This document shows, one piece after another, positions 6,757 to 11,485 of a stretch of 11,485 bases of DNA (positions within the stretch are counted from its first letter, which is position 1; each line of letters starts with the position of its first letter). The stretch is taken from contig JAYULM010000277.1 of NCBI GenBank assembly GCA_043763605.1, forward strand, positions 1 to 11,485, read 5' to 3'. The translations under genes and the position numbers were made by a program. The notes beneath the pieces are model-generated. The model worked only from the letters and a program-made list of their open reading frames with translations. It was not told the origin of the DNA and ran no database searches. The stretch is from JACMIU01 sp043763605. GTDB lineage: Bacteria; Armatimonadota; Armatimonadia; Armatimonadales; Armatimonadaceae.

Positions 6757-7194
6757 GGAATCGAACGGCGGGCCGCTGTGCGAATCCCGAAGGCTCATGG
6801 ATTTTTTCGCGCCCTCGCGGGTTCGTAGAGAAAAACCGCGTTGGATGCCGACGAGATTACGTCGGCGAGGAGCGACGCGGCGACGAACCGGCAAGGCGCG
6901 ATTGACTCACACATTGTCGTGGGAGTGCATCGGAAAAAGACGTTCTCGCCAGTCGGCGCGGAAAACGCGCGACGGGGAGATGCCGGACAGGAAATCGAAC
7001 GGACGTGATCGGACAGGATCTTCGCGGAATCTGTCGCGGTCGCGCGGAGTAATATCACCATCGGACGGGCGAACATCGCCCGCCCTGCCCCGTTCAAGGA
7101 GCCGCTCGTGCGGTGTTCCTACCTGCTGTGACATCCCCCTTCCGCCGCGCGGAATCGAGATCCCGTTCCCGGTAGATTGCCTACCGCCTCGCGG
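6747..7194 (+). ncRNA. Candidate structured RNA or long regulatory leader
   Basis: About 450 bases with no convincing protein gene on either strand follow a strong promoter. Stems visible by eye: 6780-6787 with 6799-6810 (a bulged stem enclosing six Ts); 6816-6820 with 6836-6840; GCCGACG 6847-6853 with CGTCGGC 6860-6866; ACTCACAC 6905-6912 with GTGGGAGT 6919-6926 (one mismatch); a composite stem from 6944 to 6980 closed by GCGCG/CGCGC around GAAAA; 7007-7041; CGGGCGA 7066-7072 with TCGCCCG 7076-7082; 7097-7120; and CGGTAG 7170-7175 with CTACCG 7181-7186. AGGAATCGAACGG (6756-6768) recurs with one inserted A at 6989-7002. I see no RNase P, tmRNA or SRP signature. No hairpin plus U-tract marks an end, so the 3' limit is arbitrary and it may be the 5' leader of the next gene. 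GC-rich DNA gives chance hairpins, hence moderate confidence. Confidence 0.45.
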
Positions 7195-7242
7195 AAAAAA
7201 CGTCCCCGTTTTCGATGCCCTCCCCCCGAAAAGATACGAACC

Positions 7243-7247
7243 AGGAG
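7243..7247 (+). promoter_or_regulatory. Ribosome-binding site deciding the start at 7255
   Basis: AGGAG lies seven bases before ATG 7255. It is the best Shine-Dalgarno in the window and argues against the in-frame TTG at 7177, which lies inside a hairpin. It contrasts with the leaderless starts of the repressor and yceD genes. Confidence 0.85.
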
Positions 7248-7254
7248 TTTTTAT

Positions 7255-10200
7255 ATGCGTCGTCGGCGAACTGCCGCCCCGTCCCTTGACGCCGTGGATA
7301 CCGCACTTGCGGAAACCACGGACACCCGGATCGAACCGCTCACGAGCGGTTCCGAAGCGAACGAGCCGTTACCTAACGAGCCGTCCGCCGTTATTGCCAC
7401 CCCCGCCGCCGAAATCAGCGGCGACGAACCCGCTCCGGCGAAGCCGCGCCGTACGCGCCGCCCGAAGGCAGTCACCGTCCCCGACGATGTCGCCAACGCA
7501 GTCCCCGCCGAAATAGCGGTTGCCGACGCTGAGATGCCGGTTACGGAAGATGCCGTGCCGGGAAGTACCCCGGAATCTGTGCTGGAGATGGTCGCCGAAG
7601 CCGAGCCTGCTCCAGAGGCACCGAAGCGTGCCCGCCGCCCGCGCCGCGCCGCAGCCGCCCCTGAAGCAGTTGCCGCCGCGACCGCCCAAGAAGCACTCGA
7701 ACCGCTCCTCGCGGAAATGTCGTCCGAGACCGCCGCGCGCAACGACGAAGCAGCAACGCCGTCCGACGATGGCGCGTCGCTCCGTGAACTGCTCGCCGAA
7801 AGCGAGGCGATTTTAGAGGAAGTCATCGGCGAAGCCACTCCCGGTGAAAAGTCCGGCCGCGGTCGCCGCAACAGCCGACGCGGTCGTGGTCGCGGCGGCA
7901 ACGGCGGGGAAAACCCGCCCGGAGAAACACCGGGGATTTTGCCTGTTGCCATCAGTCCCTTGCGTAAACGCGGGCCACGAACCATCGCCCTTACCTTGCC
8001 GTTCCCGACGCTGCCGGTCGGGGCGTCTTCCGACAATTCAGGCGACACGGAATCCGCGTCCGCCGAACTGTCGGTGACAAACCGAAAGCGGGGAGTACGT
8101 ATCCCGCGTACCCTGCGCCGCATTCTGACCCCGGACGGCGCGGTCTTCGTCAGTGAGGCGCAAGCCGCCGCATTGCTCGGGAGTGTGCTCGTTACCGTTG
8201 CTCCGACGGGCGACGGAACGGTTCGCGTTCCGGTCGCACCCGTTTTCGCGCCCGCCGTTCCCGAATACGTGCCGCTCCCGGCGGGAACGTTGGAGCGTTT
8301 GCCGCTCGTAGCCGTCGCGCCCAACAACGGCGTACCGCAACTGCTGGTCAACGGCGCGCCCGTTTTGCCCGCGTTCCTGTTCGTCAACACCGAGGTCGCC
8401 GACGAACCCGAGGTCGCCCGCGAGATCGCCGTCCGGCAGATCCGGCGCGCCTATTCGTCCGGGGTGCGCCTGTTCACCCTGCTCGCCCACCTGCCTTGGA
8501 AGCGTAAAGCCGGGGACCGTCGCTTCGACTCGATAGACGACGCGTTCGCACTGGTGGCGGAACACGCCCCCGACGCCCTGCTCCTGCCGCGCCTGATCTT
8601 CTCGCCGCCGACCTCGTGGGAGCGCGCGAACCCGGACGAAATGGCGACGTACGCGAACGGCGAAACCGGCGACGTGTCCATCGGTAGCGACGCGTTCTGG
8701 GATGGGGAGGCGAAGGACACTCTCCGCGCCGCCATCGAGCACCTCGCGGAAGGCGATCACGCCGCCCGTACGCTCGGGGTCTTCCTCGAACACGGGGAAT
8801 GGTTCCAGTCGAAGGGTGTGGGGGCGGACCGTTCACCCGCCAACACCGCCTGCTTCCGCGAATGGCTGAAATACCAGTACCGCGATAACGAGGTCCTGCT
8901 CCGCGCGGCGTGGTACGACGGTGCGGTCACGTTCGACACTGCGGAGATTCCGTCCGCAGAAACGTTCGCGCTTGCCGCCGCTTCCGGGAACGGTACGCCG
9001 ACGGTCTTCCTGAGCAATCGCGAGATGCGGCTTTCCGATTTTTACGCCTACACCAGTGCGATCACGGCGGATCGCATCACGCGGCTGGCGGCTATTGCCA
9101 AGAGAGCCAGCGGGAAACGACTCGTCGTCGCCGCGTCGTACGGCTACACGCTGGAGATCGCCCGCCCGAACTGCGGGCATTATGCGCTCGCCGACGTTCT
9201 GGAGTCGCGCCACATCGATATATTGACCGCCCCGTTTTCCTATGGCGGGCGGTTGCCGGGCGGCTCCGCACCGCTCCCGGTGCCGGTGGATTCGATCCAT
9301 CTTGCCGGGAAACTGTTCGTCGCCGAGGACGACACGAAAACGCACCTCGCGTTGCGTCCGACCGACGATGCCTACAACCCGAAAATCGCCACCGAAGAGG
9401 GGACCCGCGCGGTCCATGCCCGGAACGTCGGGACCGTGCTCGCCAAAGGGTGCGGAATCTCGTGGATGGACCTGTGGGGCGAGGGCTGGCTGGACGACGA
9501 CCGCACCTGGGAGCACCTGGGCGGGCTTGTCGGTCTGATGGGAACCGTCGCCGAGATGCGCCGCGCCGCGCCGGATGCCGTATCTGCCCCGCACGTCGCC
9601 GTTTTCGTTGACGAGCAGTCGCTGTTCGATATGAGCGGTGACGAGGAACCGGCTATCCTGCCGCAACTGATCGGCCAACACCGAGACGTTTTCGCCCGCG
9701 CCGGTGCGTCGGTCGGGTTCTATCTCCTGTCTGACCTGTTGAAGCCGAACTTCCCGACCTCCGCGCGGTTGTTTATCTTCCTGAACGCGTTCCATCTTCC
9801 GGTGGCGATCCGGACGGCGTTGCAGAGCCGCTGGCAGAATGACGGGCGCACGTTCGCCTGGCTGTTCGCCCCCGGTGTCCGTGAATCGGGCAATATCGCC
9901 GAACTTTCCGAGACCATCGGTATCCAGCTGCGCCTGCAGCCGTGGGGTTCGCGCACCGGCACAGTGGTCACGGACGGTCGGTTCGCGCTGACCGAGAACG
10001 CCAAAGGGGAGCGGTTCGGCGAGGAAAAGCGCGTCAACCCGTCGCTGACGGTCGCCGACCCCAAGGCTCAGATCCTGGGCGAGTATGTCACGAGCGGCAA
10101 CCCGTCGCTCGCGTATCGCAAGCACGCACGCTGGCAATCGGTGTTTATCGGCGAACGGGAAATGCCATTGCCGTTGGTGCGCGGGTTGTACAACCTTGCA

Positions 10201-11439
10201 GGCGTCCCGATCATGACTCCCGACGACGACGCGGTGCAGGTGGCGGGTGACGGATTTGCCGTCGTCCATTCTGCCCGGAGCGGGGGAATGACACTCTACA
10301 GCCCGATGCGCACGAAAGCCGCCGTATACGACGCGGTGACGGGTGAGCCGCTCGCGGGAGACGGTTACGGCGTGCGCATTGAGACACAAGCCCGCGCGAC
10401 GCGGCTTCTGGTCTGGGCGAAGTCGGACGAACTGTCCGCGCGGTTCGGCGTCGGAGCGGAGGTATGGGACACGGCTCCCGCTGCCCTCGCCGAGGATGAA
10501 CTCCCGGCGCGCACCACCGCGTTCGTCTTCGAGAGCGGGAGCGCGGCGGCACCGCCGGGACCGATACCTGCCCGCTTGCAGTCTGCAGCGGCGTCGGCAG
10601 TGCCGCAACCCACGCGACTATACCCGGTGGAACTGTCCGTGTCCGCCGAGGACATCGCGCAGTTCGAAGCCGCTTTAGCGGGCGAGATCGCTCTGCTCGA
10701 CAAAGAGGGCGACGAGTCTGCCGAATCGGAGGCGAACCGCAAGAAGCGCCGCCGCCGTCGCCGGGGTGGACGCGGTGAGAAGGATGTCACGGACGAAACC
10801 GGGACCGAGGAATCCTCCTCGGACGAAGGGGGCGAGGGCGAAGTTGAGGATGGCGGGATCGACATCGAGGCGGCGGATGCCGTGTTCGCTCTGGCAGATC
10901 TGACGCAAGGCGTGACGGGTTACGACGCCGACGCATTGTTACCGCTGTCGTTCGGCGACGAAGGGGAGATACTCCCGGGTGCGCCATCAACGGCGGTATC
11001 ATCCGGCAGTGTGCCGTTCGACCCGGTCGCCGACATGATGGCGCGGCTGTTCGCCCAACCGGGGAGGCTCGCCGACGAACCGGGCACCGCCGCTGGCGAA
11101 CCGGAACCGTTCCGCCGCCCGACACTGGACGAACTGTTGCCGTTCTCGGAAGCCCCGTTGAACGATGTTTTCGGCGACGACGTTTCCGAGGACGGGGAAT
11201 ATCCCGCCGATCCGGAGGAGACGGCGACAACGCTGACAGTGGCGGACATGGTCCCGTTGCAACCGGTTCCGGAAGCCGAGCCGGATGCTACCGAAACCGG
11301 TGACAGCGAAGGTAACGTTTCCGAAGTCGAAGTGATGGACGCGCCGACGATGCAGGAAGCCGACGCCGAGCAACCCGTCGGACTGCTCGATATAGTCTTC
11401 GGCAAAAGTATTGCTGGTGAGGTATCCTTTCAGGCATGA
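7255..11439 (+). CDS. GH42-like glycosidase core flanked by disordered Arg-rich/RGG-like tails
   Basis: A 1394-aa protein with no signal peptide or membrane segment. Residues 1-290 are Ala/Glu/Pro-rich and probably disordered, with basic patches KPRRTRRPK (63-71), KRARRPRR (124-131) and GRGRRNSRRGRGRGGNGG (201-218). Residues about 360-765 look like a GH42-related TIM barrel: PQLLVNGAPVLPAF from 361, GVFLEHGEW (508-516; E512 or E515 possible acid/base), the GHYALADVLESRHIDILTAP strand region, and GKLFVAEDDTKTHL (685-698; E691 possible nucleophile). Residues about 778-990 resemble the GH42 trimerisation domain (PHVAVFVDEQSL, VGFYLLSDLL, GRTFAWLFAPG), followed by a beta-rich part to about 1120. 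The tail from about 1130 is acidic and holds NRKKRRRRRRGGRGEK (1161-1176). Such tails resemble RNase E scaffolds, but no RNase or S1 domain is visible. The catalytic assignment is by motif only. The C-terminus overlaps a transposase start and may not be native. Confidence 0.8.
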   Translation: MRRRRTAAPSLDAVDTALAETTDTRIEPLTSGSEANEPLPNEPSAVIATPAAEISGDEPAPAKPRRTRRPKAVTVPDDVANAVPAEIAVADAEMPVTEDAVPGSTPESVLEMVAEAEPAPEAPKRARRPRRAAAAPEAVAAATAQEALEPLLAEMSSETAARNDEAATPSDDGASLRELLAESEAILEEVIGEATPGEKSGRGRRNSRRGRGRGGNGGENPPGETPGILPVAISPLRKRGPRTIALTLPFPTLPVGASSDNSGDTESASAELSVTNRKRGVRIPRTLRRILTPDGAVFVSEAQAAALLGSVLVTVAPTGDGTVRVPVAPVFAPAVPEYVPLPAGTLERLPLVAVAPNNGVPQLLVNGAPVLPAFLFVNTEVADEPEVAREIAVRQIRRAYSSGVRLFTLLAHLPWKRKAGDRRFDSIDDAFALVAEHAPDALLLPRLIFSPPTSWERANPDEMATYANGETGDVSIGSDAFWDGEAKDTLRAAIEHLAEGDHAARTLGVFLEHGEWFQSKGVGADRSPANTACFREWLKYQYRDNEVLLRAAWYDGAVTFDTAEIPSAETFALAAASGNGTPTVFLSNREMRLSDFYAYTSAITADRITRLAAIAKRASGKRLVVAASYGYTLEIARPNCGHYALADVLESRHIDILTAPFSYGGRLPGGSAPLPVPVDSIHLAGKLFVAEDDTKTHLALRPTDDAYNPKIATEEGTRAVHARNVGTVLAKGCGISWMDLWGEGWLDDDRTWEHLGGLVGLMGTVAEMRRAAPDAVSAPHVAVFVDEQSLFDMSGDEEPAILPQLIGQHRDVFARAGASVGFYLLSDLLKPNFPTSARLFIFLNAFHLPVAIRTALQSRWQNDGRTFAWLFAPGVRESGNIAELSETIGIQLRLQPWGSRTGTVVTDGRFALTENAKGERFGEEKRVNPSLTVADPKAQILGEYVTSGNPSLAYRKHARWQSVFIGEREMPLPLVRGLYNLAGVPIMTPDDDAVQVAGDGFAVVHSARSGGMTLYSPMRTKAAVYDAVTGEPLAGDGYGVRIETQARATRLLVWAKSDELSARFGVGAEVWDTAPAALAEDELPARTTAFVFESGSAAAPPGPIPARLQSAAASAVPQPTRLYPVELSVSAEDIAQFEAALAGEIALLDKEGDESAESEANRKKRRRRRRGGRGEKDVTDETGTEESSSDEGGEGEVEDGGIDIEAADAVFALADLTQGVTGYDADALLPLSFGDEGEILPGAPSTAVSSGSVPFDPVADMMARLFAQPGRLADEPGTAAGEPEPFRRPTLDELLPFSEAPLNDVFGDDVSEDGEYPADPEETATTLTVADMVPLQPVPEAEPDATETGDSEGNVSEVEVMDAPTMQEADAEQPVGLLDIVFGKSIAGEVSFQA

Positions 11440-11485
11440 AGCCACTCTCCCTCGACCTACGCCAACGCATTGTAGATGCACTCGA
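11391..11485 (+). mobile_element. Probable left end of an IS630-family insertion sequence
   Basis: The transposase start at 11436 lies inside the 3' end of the large gene. IS630/Tc1-mariner elements insert at TA, and TA dinucleotides occur at 11391-11392 and 11393-11394, about 40 bp before the transposase ATG, a normal leader length for this family. The terminal inverted repeat cannot be confirmed because the right end is outside the window, so the boundary is a guess. Confidence 0.45.
11436..11485 (+). CDS. IS630-family transposase, N-terminal fragment (runs off window)
   Basis: The first 16 to 17 residues, MKPLSLDLRQRIVDALE, match the characteristic opening of IS630-type transposases (M-K-x-x-S-x-D-L-R-x-R-I-V), which begins the helix-turn-helix DNA-binding domain. 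The ATG overlaps the TGA of the previous gene as ATGA. GGTGAGG at 11416-11422 is a distant ribosome-binding candidate. The catalytic DDE domain lies beyond the window, so whether the element is intact cannot be judged. Confidence 0.8.
   Translation, partial: MKPLSLDLRQRIVDAL

Noticed and set aside
6795..7097. Minus-strand frame of 100 codons in the same region
   Set aside because: No family resemblance and no ribosome-binding site or promoter seen; the region's hairpins explain its structure better.
6747..7194. RNase P RNA, tmRNA or SRP RNA
   Set aside because: The conserved GAGGAAAGUCC and ACAGAA blocks, the tRNA-like ends and tag frame, and the SRP GGAA/GCAGCC loop are all absent.
7177..7254. 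Upstream TTG start for the large gene (adds 26 residues)
   Set aside because: Lies within a hairpin and lacks a ribosome-binding site, whereas ATG 7255 has AGGAG at ideal spacing.
6695..7516. Open frame through the intergenic region, 273 codons, including ATGGATTTTTTC at about 6797
   Set aside because: Ser/Arg/Pro-rich low-complexity product. It overlaps the start of the large gene by 260 bases and has no good ribosome-binding site; more consistent with non-coding RNA sequence.
8833..10608. Long open frame on the minus strand (591 codons) inside the large gene
   Set aside because: Arg/Gly-rich antisense translation with no recognisable domain, typical of GC-rich shadow frames opposite a real gene.
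1..11485. CRISPR arrays, tRNA or rRNA genes
   Set aside because: No regularly spaced direct repeats, no cloverleaf with matching acceptor and T-arm, and no rRNA conserved blocks were seen.

Overview
This 11.5 kb window is GC-rich bacterial chromosome. It is gene-dense but has informative intergenic stretches. The gene mix suggests an environmental, under-sampled phylum, perhaps Armatimonadota or a Planctomycetes-like group: a BlaI/M56 pair carrying HAF repeats, a GH42-like protein with disordered basic tails, YceD without an adjacent rpmF, and an IS630-type transposase. This placement is inference from gene content only.

Layout. At 1-22 there is a perfect palindrome just past the end of hemW, which runs leftward at 65-1195 and encodes a radical SAM heme chaperone. 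A short divergent intergenic region then holds a near-consensus promoter with an embedded dyad, driving an essentially leaderless BlaI/MecI-type repressor (1333-1737). A 116-bp spacer of degenerate AGTG/CACT repeats able to form a long hairpin separates it from an M56 (BlaR1-type) membrane metallopeptidase. In that protein the usual penicillin-sensor domain is replaced by about 350 residues of HAF repeats (1854-4088). These two genes form a candidate sense-and-derepress circuit with an unknown ligand. Next comes an unrecognised 507-aa TPR/coiled-coil protein (4299-5822), then a YceD/DUF177 protein (5894-6679) behind another leaderless-type promoter.

The most unusual part is 6680-7254. About 575 bp without a convincing protein gene begin with a strong extended -10 promoter framed by a 10-bp perfect inverted repeat, followed by a run of good hairpins. 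This is a candidate long structured RNA or regulatory leader. It precedes a very large gene (7255-11439) for a protein with no visible signal peptide. That protein has a GH42-like TIM barrel and trimerisation-like core, flanked by long acidic/Ala/Pro-rich segments studded with Arg-rich and RGG-like patches of the sort seen in RNase E scaffolds. Its 3' end overlaps by ATGA with the start of an IS630-family transposase that runs off the window, so the reported C-terminus may be the product of an IS insertion.

How the genes work together: blaI and the M56-HAF gene are a clear functional pair. HemW and YceD are housekeeping. The candidate RNA and the RGG-tailed glycosidase-like protein are linked by position only. 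An RNA-related role for that protein is a hypothesis, not something the sequence demonstrates.
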